Origin: Tethya wilhelma
Taxonomy: Eukaryota > Porifera > Demospongiae > Tethyida > Tethyidae
Assembly: GCA_964030475.1 (NCBI GenBank)
Contig: CAXIPT010000007.1
Location: 6,091,026-6,155,025, forward strand
Length of the DNA: 64,000 nucleotides
Direction: 5' to 3'
A model generated the notes under the pieces. That model was not told the origin of the DNA and ran no database searches. It saw only the letters and a list, made by a program, of their open reading frames with translations. Shown one piece after another: positions 46,223-58,200 of the stretch. The translations under genes and the position numbers were made by a program. Within the stretch, counting starts at the first letter, position 1. Each line of letters starts with the position of its first letter.

Positions 46223-46834
46223 GAGAGTTCTCCTATGATGACATCATGTCAATATGGGAGGTGCGTTGTCTATCACTCATTTTGTTAAAATTCATCCATC
46301 CTAGTTTTTTCTTCTTCTATTGTCTTGCCCTCTCCCTCAGGTGATTTGGACCAAGTATCTCTCCTCTGACTTCGCTCTCTTCATTGCTCAGGCCATTCTC
46401 CTCAGAGAGAGAGACCATCTCTACCAGGAGAACCATGACTTCAGTGACATCTTACAGGTGAACTATACTAGTGTACTCTTGCCTACTGCATGTACTTAGC
46501 CATGTGCTGTTAGCATAGTTGAAAGTGTATGCTCTGGTGTATGGAATTCCATACTGGTGGTCCTATTTAGATTGTTAGATTGCTTACATTGTTTCTTCTT
46601 ATTATTTTTCAGCACATCAATGGTCTGGCTGGAACCATTCCTGTGACTCAAGTTCTTGAACTGGCTGAAGTGTTGTGTAGACAGCTAGGCAGCTGTTCCA
46701 CTCTACCAGAGGACTTACAGACCCTGGTGGTTAGACCACTCCCAGAGAGACTGAGCCGTGATTCCATTCCCACGTTTCAAACTGATACCATTGTGTGCAG
46801 CCCTGAGAGTAGGGCAGTACCTGGCAATAAGTGA
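46223..46834 (+). CDS. TBC1D15: TBC1D15/17-like Rab GAP, C-terminal part
   Basis: Starts immediately after the n at 46222 with EFSYDDIMSIWE (46223-46260), then IWTKYLSSDFALFIAQAILL..ENHDFSDILQ (46341-46457) and HINGLAGTIPVTQVLELAEV to a stop (46613-46834). These match human REFSFLDILRLWEVMWT, ILESEKQQIM, FNEILKHINELSMKIDVEDI of the last TBC helices and tail. It is the same gene as 34182-36641, on the same strand, with about 200 residues of TBC core lost between them. Confidence 0.85.
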
Positions 46835-47400
46835 ACCCATAGTCTCTAGTGAACACTGGTATTATTACAAGAGTCTCTCATTCATTTCTTTGTTACTTCT
46901 TTCTGTTATTAAGGCATAGCTTTGCTGCTACTCTTGAATGAATATTATTATTACCTGCAAAAGTTTAACTTCCTTCTATAGTTTACTAAGCCTGAAATAC
47001 TAACTCTTGTCACAAGGTACCCCCTCCTTTCCCAGCTATTCATTGATGTTTGTTTTGGCCGTCACTGTTATTATAATAACTGTTTTATGTACTATACTAT
47101 AATAATTATTATACTTTAAATATTTATACTTCAATATTATAGCCTTTGTCAGTGGAGCTCCATGCATGCAGTCTGCAGGTGCACATGGTTGGATGCATTG
47201 GAGTATTGAAAAGGAAATTCATTGTAGCTACTGCCCCTACTGTTTACAATAATGAATTATTGTTTAAAATAATTATTGGTGATAATTAAGCCTAAGCATC
47301 AATTTTTGCATGCTTCATAAACAAGGTGGGGAAAAAAAATTATAAAAAAATAAAAACAAAACAAAACAAACAAAAAAAACACAATAACTTTGATCTTGTG
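46835..47400. other. Intergenic, AT-rich
   Basis: Nothing coding. It separates the convergent TBC (plus) and ROCO-like (minus) 3' ends; poly-A-like AAAACAAAACAAAACAAAC at about 47350-47380. Confidence 0.5.
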
Positions 47401-48489
47401 CTAATGTGAAATTTGTCTAGACAATGCAATTTTCAGTTGTTCTGCTACTTGTGGTAAATCAGCATCGTCTAAAAGTTCAACAAGTCCCTCCCAGGTTATG
47501 GGATAGTGTTGAGAACCGTCATCCAACCACTTGTTGAACACCTCCTTACAACAAGGACCAGGGTCCCTCTGGTGCTTCAAGGAGATGGTTTCTAGAGGGC
47601 CTGTCTCCATCCCCAGCAGCACCCCTATATCATGCCACTTGTGAGAGATGGAGTGGAAGAGGTTGAACCGTTTCTCACTCCCTCCATCATCCTTCCACTT
47701 GATCATGAGGAGATCACGGAATGTTGGAGCAGATGACATAAGAGTAGTTGCAGCAACAGTGACTATGAGAAAAGGTTATGACAGTAACATAACACAGTAA
47801 CGTCCCACTCACATTTCACAGACTTGAAACTTCAAGGAATGTGAACATCAACCAACCTTGTTGTGATAGAGATGCCCCACCACTGTGGGCTGCTGTATGT
47901 TGCTCCTGTTCTTGAAAGTGTTCCTGGTGGTATATCTAATACATGCATGCATGGTAAGAGTAATGTGTATGCAAGCTAGACTCACGGATAGTAGCAGACC
48001 ATGTGTACAATATAAACAGACATGTGCATACATGCATATACCTCCTGATCTTGTAGAGCAGTAACTGGTGATTGTGACTTGACTTTAGAAGCTGATGAAA
48101 TAGAAAGACAAACACAATGAATATACCACAAGAGTCTCAAAAGAAACACAACAGTATATACATGTCTCAAACATAATTAACTTGACCAAACTGAACCAAA
48201 CACAAACCTTGACTGATTGTAGTTTGCAGTTTGCCCTATATAAATTGAAAACGTGGCAAAATAATGCATTAATTTTAATACTATAATTGCACATGTGTGT
48301 CATTATTTACCTGGCTGGCCATCAACAGTTTGTTAACATCATAGCTCTCCAGGCAATTGGGACACTCCGATTTAGATAGCTGGTCCTCTCCTTCATAGTA
48401 GTTGACATATCTCACAATGGCTGTCTCTCCACACTTCCCACAGGGAGCCAGTAGAGGGCCACCAACATATCTCAGTCCTTCCAGGTTGC
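47401..48489 (-). CDS. Second ROCO/Death gene, C-terminal exons only
   Basis: Exons 48489-48311 (cut by the n at 48490), 48235-48208, 48091-48042, 47935-47857 and 47762-47401 join with matching phases. The first carries a four-cysteine zinc-ribbon-like unit: LEGLRYVGGPLLAPCGKCGE, then VNYYEGEDQ and SECPNCLESYDVNKLL. A Ser/Gln-rich linker leads to a Death domain: MSSAPTFRDLLMIKWKDDGG, FHSISHKWHDIGVLLGM, RDPGPCCKEVFNKWLDDGSQ, YPITWEGLVELLDDADLPQV. It is a close paralogue of the C-terminus of the gene ending at 50204, so a gene with the same plan was duplicated; its GTPase portion is not in this contig. Stop at 47401. Confidence 0.8.
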
Positions 48490-48704
48490 NGCACATGCAA
48501 TTTAGTCGTAGTATCCATTTTGACCCAGAGCTGCAATTGTTTATATATCCATGCTGCGTGGAAACAGACAGACGTGTACACACACAAGCCCATGGCAGCC
48601 CTGTATGCATGATGTATATGTTGCCCCTATAACAATAATAGGTATGTTAAATTTTATATTAGAGGTAGCCATAGACGTCTTGGACATGTGTAGCTAGAAA
48701 CATG

Positions 48705-49702
48705 TTACTTCACTTTCTCCGGACATGGTACTGGAGTAAAGTAATTAGTTACAGCTCTCTTAATCTTCAGGACTGTCTCCACCTCCTTATGGTGGTAGAC
48801 CGAATCCCAAATGTCCAATCCAAACTCTCTTATCAAGATGAAGTTCAATGCTGACTGATCATAGCGATGGCAATTCCAATACTCTCCATTAAAAATATCT
48901 TTGAAATTACATGGTGATCTTCGGGAACCTTTTGGTGCAATGCACTCCTGATGTAAAGCACAATTTACCCAATGCTTGAGTATTTTCTCTCTCACAGTTT
49001 TATTCATCCACATTATCCAACTGCCAGCCTGGAGAGTATTGAAATCCTTTAGTTCATGTCGTGTCTGAGTGATGTTTAAGTATTCTAGCATTCTGTCATG
49101 TGTTGTTGATACAATTGGGGTCATTCTTGAATGCAATGGGCCTGATTGAAATGGGAAAACACTGAAATATGGAAAGAGGGTTTCGGCAATGGGTCCCATG
49201 ACCCGAACACTTGCATCAGCCCACATCATGATTTCATATTCCTGTGAGACCTCATTCACTACAAGTGGTTTAAAAGCATATGTTTTCAAGTTTCTTGGTG
49301 ACTTGGTTAGCTATTGAAGTTAAACCTGCGATATTCAACATTGCGGTAGCTTCGAACAGATTGGATTTCACTGGTGGACAGTCCCAAATCATACACAATC
49401 AACTTTGTATGGGGAAGATTGTGTTGTACAGATGCTATCATATCTTGAGCTTCTTTGAAGTGATTGCTTGAAAAGCCACTCACCACCACTAGCCTGCATG
49501 TAAAGTAGTCAACGCAGGAGCACTCTAATGATTCCACCTGATCTACATTGGCCTTCAGTTTGAGCTTTTCAACTGGATCTCCACTTTTAGGACATGAAGT
49601 AGATCTAGATAAAGCCTTGCAGCAAACATTCTTACTAATAAAAAAAGGCCATCTTTGTAATTCATCATTATCATGTGATATCCTCGTGGGGCAAACTGCC
49701 AC
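48705..49702 (-). pseudogene. DUF1647-family protein (glycosyltransferase-like) with a frameshift
   Basis: Two open frames belong together: 49702-49307 (RLVVVSGFSSNHFKEAQDMI, NLPHTKLIVYDLGLSTSEIQ, YRRFNFNS then stop) and about 49303-48705 (SPRNLKTYAFKPLVVNEVSQ, YEIMMWADASVRVMGP, SALNFILIREFG). In relatives the segment F-D-F-S-K-Y-P-x-H-V-x-N-L-x-x-Y-A-x-K-P is continuous; here one base is out of register at about 49303-49308. DUF1647 proteins are secretory-pathway proteins of cnidarians, nematodes and sponges with a nucleotide-sugar transferase-like fold. A further frame at 49870-49690 could be the N-terminal stem but is also out of register. Pseudogene or assembly indel. Confidence 0.7.
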
Positions 49703-50203
49703 GACCAGCTACAATTGACTTGTTGACCTCCTTCTTGATAGCATATGAATTTGCTCCTTCAGTGGGTGAAGGGGACTGTTGTAGCCAGTTATTCGTTGGT
49801 GCTGTTTGGTATCGATGATCATGAGTGCTGATGGTATGTTGTTGGTTGAGACTGAGAGGTAAATAAGAGGTGTGATTTCATCCTGTTCAACACTACTGGC
49901 ACATTACATAATATCATTATCAATGAAATGATAATCAGAACTAGTTTTCTTACTTCTCTTCTGATTCCGCTTTCAATTCATTGTTGGTAGAGCTAGAGGA
50001 GTGTAGGATGTGAGAGATTAGTGACGACCATTACCTGTTGTACCACAATAATTGCGCTCAATTGCAATTAACCATGCAATTGCAGCAGTGTACTATGTAA
50101 CAATAATTATACTGCAATAACATAATAATTGAAGTTTAATATTGCAATAATGCACAGTGGGAAAGAGGATTGGGATACATATATATTGAGTTGCAAATGA
50201 TTT
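49703..50203 (-). other. Ambiguous exonic traces upstream of the DUF1647 gene
   Basis: A minus-strand block near 49885-49727 reads DEITPLIYLSVSTNNIPSAL to a stop and could be preceded by an exon around 50010-49955 (TNNELKAESEE). A second frame in the same block reads toward DUF1647. Neither was recognised with confidence; no other feature is seen. Confidence 0.3.
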
Positions 50204-53200
50204 CTAAGGAGTGTGAAATTGTCTAGATAATGCAAGTTTCAGTTGTTCTGCTACTTGTGGTAAATCAGCATCCTCTAAAAGTTCAACAAGTCCCTCCCAG
50301 GTTATGGGGTAGTGTTCAGAACCATCACCCAACCACTTATTGAACACCTCCTTACAACAATGACCAGGGTCCCTCTGGTGCTTCAAGGAGATGGTTTCTA
50401 GAGGGCCTGTATCCATCCCCAGCAGCACCCCTATGTCATGCCACTTGTGAGAGATGGAGTTGAAGAGCTTGAACCGTTTCTCCCTCCCTCTATCATCCTT
50501 CCACTTGATCATGAGGAAATCACGAAATGTTGGAGCTGACGATGGAAGAGATGGACCTACATGTAGTTTTGGCAATAGTGACAGCATGAGCTAGAGATAA
50601 CAAAATTAGCTATAATATTAATGACTATTTACTCTGCTACAAACAAACGTGAACTATACTTGACTGAAATCTAATTTAAGCACATACAGCTTAATTGCTA
50701 TAACCTTATCTTTAACATGCACTTGCATTATAGACAGTGATGTAGCTATAATTATAATGTCATAATTATTTTCACATACTTGATTTTGAAAATCCTACTG
50801 CAGTAGCACCTTTCTTGTGTTTGGATTGAGGCTATAGAACAGAGAATAATAACTTATTATAACCAGATAATAAACTCATTCATGCACAAGTCAAGTATTT
50901 AGCTTGATACTCATAGCTACCTTATTTTTGAGCAATTGGTTGACATCATAGGCCTCAAAACAATGTGGACATTGAGACTCTGATGGCTGGTCCTCTCCCT
51001 CATAGTAGTTGATGTATCTCACAATGCCTGTCTCTCCACACTTCTCACAGGGAGCCAGTAGAGGGCCACCAACATATCTCAGTCCTTCCAGGTTGCTGTG
51101 TAGGCAAATCTTTCGGAGGTACTCAGTGTGCATCAGATCTATATGATGAGAAGGACTTCTTTGTTCACTACTCGGTGGGCTGCATCACATGTGTAATGAT
51201 ATTTATAGCTAGTACATAGTCATCAAGAATATTCAGGCATATACTTACAGTACAGAAATCTTCAATCGATGATAATTGCTTTCCAACTCAATACTCCAAT
51301 TGCAGCCATTTATTCGTTTGAACTGGCTTAATTTCTCAGAGAGGTATGGTCTATCTAAGGATTTGCTTCGTTGCATATTGGCTAACAGTAGACACACCAG
51401 TCTGTGGTAGATCTCCCTGGGAAGAAACCGCTGGAAATCAAAGTAGAACGTGGTCCACCGAGAGCACTTGACTGGCTCTTCCTTAATGTCTTTTGGCAGT
51501 TTTCCTGGAATAAGGAACTCAAATTGCTCATCCACAGCACACACAGAGGATGCACTGAGTATTGGGACCTGTGGACTTGAGCCAGACTTGCTAGGAAACT
51601 GTTCCAGTTCCACCTCTGATGTGGAATTGCTAACTCTGATTGGATGTATCAATGCTTCAGCTTGAAGAATGAGGCACATTTGATGAAATGATTTCTCCTT
51701 GAGATCTTTAAGGTATTCAGACCAGGCTTCATTGAGAAGATCTACTGTTGCAACACCAGTTTCACTGAGTTTAGTGATGAGTGATCCTTCAATTGGGGAT
51801 CGATAATTCAACTCCATTACACTCTTCATGATATGAAACAACCAAGATGGATCAAGTAACACCAGATCTTCCAGCTCTGCATGTTCCTCTTTGCTGATGA
51901 AGAGAGGAGGAAGAAATTCTGTGGAAAAAATAACAGCATTTGAAAGAATGAAATTGCAACATTATAACAAGTCATTCAATTCAACTTACTGAGGCAGATG
52001 ATCTTGCCTGTCTCGTGGTAGAACTCTAAAGCCAGCTCTTGCCCCTCTCGCTCAGTGATACCACACTGTGTGGCTATAGTGAGCACCTCGTCTACAGTGA
52101 TAATCAAGGAAGAGTTGTTTCGCTTGAGGGATTCCTTCAAATGAGTCAATTCAGAATCAAATCTGAACCAGATCACTGGATACTTTTCACGTAAGAATGT
52201 AAGATTTCTAGACATTGCATTTATCTCCTCTTGTAAAGCTTTGGCTCCACTTGATTCTCGATCTTCCACTGAATTTTCCACAGCTATAAAGATTCTATCA
52301 GCTTTGGGCCCCATGAAGTGAATGTGATTGGAACATCTGTCATCACTGCAAAGTTCCTTCTTTAACAAGTCGTTGATCTCTTGCAGCACCTTATCTTCTA
52401 TACACTTCCGCTCACCACCTTCATTTGGTGAATCGCGATGAGTGCCCACAAGACAAATATTCTTCAGTGGCTTTTTCTCTTTGCCAGGAACAGCAGGAAG
52501 AGTGTGGGCATGGATAGAGTGAATCCAGTAACGTATTTCTTCAAAAGGGTTGACCACCTTACCTTCTGTGAGAGCAGTGTGCTGAGACTTAACTAGCTTG
52601 ATGTATAGAATAATGTGCTGTAAGTTGAACACTACCAGGTTGATGGATCGTCTTGAGATGAAGCAGTGGTGCATTGGACGGTATTCCTTTTGACCAGCAA
52701 AATCTAGAACGTTAAAAATTAGAGCAGTTTTTTTTCTCTTCTTTGAAACAAACATAAGCTCTTGATTGATCAACTTTGCGTGTCGGCTACTGACTTTAGG
52801 GGCAGTGTGTTTTGGTTGTGTGCTCTGGTTTGAAGTTGATGGGGGCTCTTCTTTAATGGCAACAGCTAGTGTTGGATGACTGGGTTCAGTTCCAACTAAA
52901 GAAGACTTTTCAATTACGTCTTCACGAGATTGGATATCAGGAATAGTTCTCTTTTCCAGCTCAGTGGATAGAAATTGCATTTGTTGGGCATCACTGAGCG
53001 CTGGAGGGTTCTTTCTGGCTGAATGAATCTTTTGAATCTCTGGCATTAGCTCCAGTAGCTCTTCCTTCAGGTCAGACTCTGTCACAGTTGAAGTAGCACT
53101 ATCACCAGAAACAAAGAGGTCTGATGGTAGAGCTCCAATCACTCCTTCAACAAACTGCTGATCTGCATGTTGTTGTACTGTGCTGTCGTCTTTCTCAGCC

Positions 53201-55176
53201 CAGTCTTCAACCCCGACCTGACGTGTGTCCACTACAGTGTCCACGATGGAATTATCAATCCCTCTAGTCGACTCCTGATTGGGGTTGAAAGGCTTGTTAA
53301 CCAGGAGGTGGTAGAGGCTGGTTTTACCAACCCTCTCTTCTCCCAAAATTAGAAAGTTGCACCGAGGAATCAGTTCTTTTCCTTTTTTCAATGCATTAAA
53401 ATACCAGTCAACAGCTCTAGCACCTTTCTTCAGGATCTCTGGAGGAATAACTGTTTTGTTTTTATTATTATTATTATTTTTTAAGAGAATGACAAAAAAT
53501 GTATATAACTATAATGTCTACATTTCATAATAATATGTCTATAGTTTTAAACTGCAAATGTTGGCCATGCATATAACATTATGCACATTGATCTGGGTCC
53601 CATATCTGTTAGACTTTGTTGGATTGCTACAAGGAGCATTTTCTTTCTAGCTGTCTGCTATACTAGGCTTGCATCTCATGTCTATAAACTATGGCAAATC
53701 AATTTCCCATGAAGTGCACATGCACAGTGTACCAGTGTACAAAATTTGCCAGCCTCCATAAGCCACCTACGTAGCACACAGAGCTTTGCCAAGTTATACT
53801 GAAGGAAAAAACCTCCTGAACAGAATTCTTTTTCATATACAGAGAAATAAATCACATTATTGATTCATATCTTCATGCATGTATGTATATCTTTGGCCTG
53901 ACAGTATACAGCTTACAATACATGTAGCTGCATGGGAATAATGGATAGTTTGTTGTAGTCTCCCTTTTGCATGTGCTGAACATAATTATTATGGCTTTAA
54001 TAAAGCAGTGACGACTATAACTTCTGAATTAATGTGTGTACATGTAGGGTGAATCTACAGAGAAAATGGCCGGGCGAGTGTCATAATAATCACGTGGAAT
54101 TTTGTATGGAAATTATTATAATAGCTAACATTTCAAGTAGCTGTCACTTCACAACACTTTTGGTTTTTGATGACGTCAATTAGAACTCCCCTATAAGTGG
54201 CCCAGCTGTAGTGACCAATTACGACTACTCTAATGCATTCCGCAGTGCACTAATGGTAACAAGAATGCATGGCCAAGCACCCTTATAGTGGCAGTTGAAA
54301 TAATGTTATTATTATGGTTTAGTATGTATGTATTGTATGCATTCACCTGACTGCATGGATGCATTCATCTGACTGCATGGATGCATTCATCTGACTGCAT
54401 GCATGCATGCAGCCATTAAAACCGTGGAGAATATAAAACTTACTATCGTCTGGCTCAATATCAGTAGGACATTGTCCAGCCTATAGATGCATAAATCATA
54501 ATTATTTCAAGTTATAATCAGATAAGGGACAAAGTTGCAGTCAACATCATTATAAATGCCAATTTTACCTTGTTTTTTATCAGTTCTATTCTCCCATTGT
54601 CCACATCTGTCAGAACAGTGATGACAGAACTGCTGGATTTCTTATAGGCAACATGTAAAGCCGTATTATCCTATAAAATACTGAAGTGAATGATATTCAC
54701 CTGTGACATACGGTTCATCAAGTTTCTACCTCAGAGTCTTGAGCATCACTTGGAAATCCCTTTTCAAGGAGCAGCTCAACAAGAGATGAAGAGTCATTCT
54801 TGGCTGCCAGATGTAGAGCACCCTGGCCATTCTCATCACATATGTCTGTGTCAACCTGGTCATAAGTAACAAGTGCTTCCACTGCTGCCACATTTCCATA
54901 GCTACAGGCTGTCAACAGAGGAGTGAGGCCAGTCTGAGGGTTGGAGAGAACAGTGAACAAAAGTGAAGCCAGTAAACTAGTAAAGAAGGATACTTACATT
55001 TGTACTCTTGTTCAACATATCTGCACATAATGATTCATTTTTCAACAACCATTTCAGAGTTTCACTTCCAATAGAACTACAGGAGTAATGTAGAACTGTT
55101 CGTCCTTCCTGCATGTATGGATGTGATGGTGTGTGCGTATGTCATGATCACGGTATGTGAGTGAGTGAGTGAGTGA

Positions 55177-55219
<43 letters not shown>

Positions 55220-56964
55220 TATATACTTCTTACCTTGTCTGTCATTTGTAGCAAGTTAGTAGCTTGCTGTGTTACTGTACCATCAATGCTCACCAGTTTT
55301 TGGACAAGTTTGAGGTTATCTTTACTACAGGCAACATGAACAGCAGTCACATCATCCTGTAGGTGTACATAGTGATACAAATACACACTGTGACAGTATA
55401 ACAACCAACCATAATTTAATCTTTTACCAAACCTTGTTTTTGTAGGAAGGGGAGGCACCATTCTCCAGTAGAATATCCACCATCTTAGTGTCTCCATTAG
55501 CAGTGGCAATCATCAGGGGAAAACATGAGTGTTCAATGGATGATACCTTCAATGGAGAAAATAAAATAGTCATTTGATGTACCAACCAGAACAGACAAAC
55601 ATACATTGGGAGAAGAACTGTGAGCCAAGAAGTCCAGTAGTGGACTACCATCAGCTATCTGGGAAGAGTTGGAGTACTCATTTACTATTGTCAGAGCTGT
55701 TTCAACTGAAAAATGGAGACCACTCTGAACAGCTCTAAGGATGATGTTGGAGAGTCCAAAAGCAGCTTTATGATCTGTAAAACGTGCAAAATGCTACTTA
55801 GTATTCAATCAGTTTTTTTGCATCAGTCTAACCCGGATTTGCCATATGGAGATGTTCAAAACAAAGACATGATTTATTGCATGACTCAAGTATAAGAATT
55901 ATTTATGTATATGTCATGGGCAAGAACAAAATTAAATAAAGATCAAGCTTGCAATATTGCGGCTAGCTAGTACAATATTAATAATCTATTAATTTGGTAG
56001 CTTTAGTCATATAAGACTTACTTTGCAGACATAACTTGAAAACTTTTGAGGAGTAGTCTTTGTCTGTCCTACCTCCAATAGCCATAATCTCTCCAGTTGG
56101 TAGGCTAACAGTACAAGTACTAGAGAGAGCTAGGGGTAGATCAAAGAAATGGTGCCAGTAAAATCTTTCAGTGCTGACAGAGAATGCAAATATAGAAGAT
56201 CTTCTGTACTTCTTGACTCCACCTATTGCTAAGAGGACTCCTTGGTGCGTTGTGAGGGATGTGCCAGCAAGTGGGATGTCCACCAGTCTTTCCCAGTGTA
56301 GAGGAGATGAAGGAGACACCATGATGTCCTCCATACTACATTGGTAGACACTTTTAATAAACCCCCAACCACCAGCCAAGATTATATTGCTACCAACAAC
56401 TGCAGATGATAAGTAACTGCGGCCATAGAAACCAAGCAGAGATGATACAATCAGCCACTCTTGTTGATGTGAGTTGTACAGTTCTACTGTGTTTAGATAG
56501 TAAGAGTCAGTCGAAAAATAATCATCCAAGCCACCAGCTACTAGGAGAAGATGATGGTAGCCAACTGCAGACACTGCATATCTTGCTGTAGGCATTGGAG
56601 GAATGGCATCCTCCTTCCATTCCTCTCCACCATCTCTGCCATGGCTCTGTAGCTGCCACACCTTGTTAGTGCATTTACGGTTAGGATACTCCAGACCTCC
56701 CACTAACACCAGACAGCCCTCATAGATAGCTAGCCCATAGTGTGCAGTTGGAGTGTTAGTTCTCCTCCATTGACCATCACCATCACCATAGGAGAGGAGA
56801 GTGGCCTCCTCCCTCTCCACCCATGCATGGTCCTTCATATCCCTATAACCTCCTCCAACATGGACACGCCCATTGTACCATACCCCCTGGAGACTCTCCA
56901 TACCCCATGGCAACTGGGGTAGCTCCTCCCAGTTCATGGAGAGGAGGGGGTGAGTGATGGCCAC
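50204..56964 (-). CDS. Kelch-ankyrin-Roc-COR-zinc-ribbon-Death protein (DAPK-like ROCO)
   Basis: Exons: 56964-56022 (six kelch blades, e.g. HLLLVAGGLDDYF, NIILAGGWGF, GVLLAIGGVKKY), 55774-55605, 55546-55433, 55356-55234, 55108-54998, 54933-54730, 54670-54569, 54480-54444 (ankyrin repeats, e.g. GLTPLLTACSYGNVAAVEAL, GQGALHLAAKNDSSSLVELL), 53450-51990 (Roc GTPase: P-loop GEERVGKTS, switch DFAGQKEYRPMH, specificity VGTHRDS), 51918-51249 (COR: LVLLDPSWLFHIMKSV, FEFLIPGKLP, FYFDFQRFLPREIYHRLVCL), 51179-50921 (CEKCGE..CPHCFE), 50590-50204 (Death: RDFLMIKWKDD, ISHKWHDIGVLLGMD). Ankyrin-Roc-COR-Death is the DAPK1 order, here with kelch ahead of it. The kelch exon opens at an acceptor, so a 5' exon is missing. 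The Roc/COR junction is out of phase. A long insert in Roc between P-loop and switch is Ser/Glu-rich. Predicted cytosolic signalling GTPase scaffold. Confidence 0.85.
54338..54412. repeat. 22-bp tandem repeat, three copies
   Basis: TGCATTCATCTGACTGCATG repeated three times, then TGCATGCATGCAG. It sits in the large intron between ankyrin and Roc exons (53451-54443), which is otherwise AT-rich and empty. Confidence 0.9.
55151..55218. repeat. (GAGT)n/(GT)n microsatellite in an ankyrin intron
   Basis: (GAGT) units followed by about 40 bp of GT repeats, 16 bp from the donor of ankyrin exon 55356-55234. Confidence 0.95.
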
Positions 56965-57556
56965 CTGAGACAATTTACAAACAATCCCTAGCTAGCCTAG
57001 CTACTAATAAGGCAAATATTTTCTGGGCATGTAGGCCTCAAACCACTAATCGTTACTTTGAATTCTGCTGGGAATATTGTCCAATTGGACTAGATTGAAA
57101 TTGGCTGTATACAGGGCAGGTCATCGAACTACAATTTCCCATGGAGGCCTAATAAACCATAACGACTAGTCCGAGTCACGGACTAGATCTTACATATTCA
57201 AAATAATTTTGTGGCTTACTCAGTTAGCTCACCCAGTGAGCATTTTCATTACTATGTAGATGTCTATAAAATAATTTGTTGAAGATTAGTAACTTTACAG
57301 GAGTCAAGGGCCACACAAAGAGTACAAATGATTAATTTTTAATTTTGAAAGCCGTAGACTACACTTGGTTTACCTCAGGAATCAGTGACATTGAACTGCT
57401 TGTGCTGAAGCCTGGAGTTCGAGGAACACAAGTGAACATAAAAATTCCTCCCCAATTTTATAAATCCAAGGGCTCTAGGATTGATGAGCATCTATGACCC
57501 GAGCAACTTTAGAGCTTGAGTGGCATGCTGCAAATTTAATATGCGTTGTAACCTAG
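56965..57556. promoter_or_regulatory. Intergenic region between ROCO-like gene and TOLLIP 5' exons
   Basis: The ROCO gene (minus) and TOLLIP (plus) point away from each other. The region must hold the missing 5' exon and promoter of the ROCO gene. No coding segment was recognised in it. Confidence 0.45.
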
Positions 57557-57568
57557 TGCGCATGCGCA
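57557..57568. promoter_or_regulatory. NRF1-type palindrome
   Basis: TGCGCATGCGCA is a perfect match to the nuclear respiratory factor 1 consensus and self-complementary, 56 bp upstream of the TOLLIP start codon. It is a likely proximal promoter element, possibly serving the divergent gene too. Confidence 0.6.
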
Positions 57569-57623
57569 CAGCTGCCTGAGAACATTTGCTGATTCAGCAA
57601 ATTTAAATACTACTTTGGTGAAA

Positions 57624-57947
57624 ATGGCCACCGTTCCTCCTCAACCACAACGCTCTCGTAGAGACAGGGCTTTCCTTGGAGATCTACCTGACGACTTTCT
57701 CTCCGTTGAAACGCCGTCCACAGCCCAAGCCTATCCTCAGCCCGTCGCACAGTCAACAGGATATAGGTATTGAGACATGATAAAAACACTGTATACTTGT
57801 TGATGTTGTCGCGGCTACAAGTGTTTACTAGTGTTTCCCTATTCTTCTAGGGAGCAGCATCTTGTCCCTATGACCTATGCCCCTCAGGCTCAGTATAGAC
57901 CAGTGGAGAACAACTATCTTGGGAAGCTGAAAATCACCATATGTCAG
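57624..57947 (+). CDS. TOLLIP: Toll-interacting protein, N-terminal exons
   Basis: Exons 57624-57766 and 57851-57947 in phase. MATVPPQPQRSRRDRAFLGD then LPDDFLSVE matches the TOLLIP N-terminus (human VYIGELPQDFLRI), and ENNYLGKLKITICQ matches the first C2 strand (VGRLNITVVQ). Between them is a Pro/Gln-rich stretch where vertebrate TOLLIP has its TOM1-binding region. The donor GTAAGG follows in phase 0, as needed by the exon at 30982, but the C2 middle (about 60 residues) is absent and the downstream sequence is a (TC)n run and the n at 58131. It is therefore the same gene as 30982-32986, displaced in the assembly. Confidence 0.82.
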
Positions 57948-58034
57948 GTAAGGTCACAAAAAGCATGTGGATTGAGAGTTTCTCTAAGTGTGTGTTACTG
58001 GCACAGTGTGGTAGTGAATAGTAAATTATCTTAA

Positions 58035-58036
<2 letters not shown>

Positions 58037-58130
<94 letters not shown>
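58037..58130. repeat. (TC)n microsatellite ending at a gap
   Basis: 94 bp of TC repeats ending at the n at 58131, 90 bp after TOLLIP exon 2. Open frames through it on both strands are meaningless. Confidence 0.98.
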
Positions 58131-58131
58131 N

Positions 58132-58200
58132 AATTGAGACCATTCCTTGTTCCAATATTTTTTACAGCACTGCCCATTCCTACACTGCTTATTTTGTGTA
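58132..58200. repeat. Terminal fragment of the GTAGGAATGGGC repeat
   Basis: AATTGAGACCATTCCTTGTTCC..CACTGCCCATTCCTACACTG is the inverted-end sequence of the element at 59525-59925, here alone and next to the gap. Confidence 0.75.
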
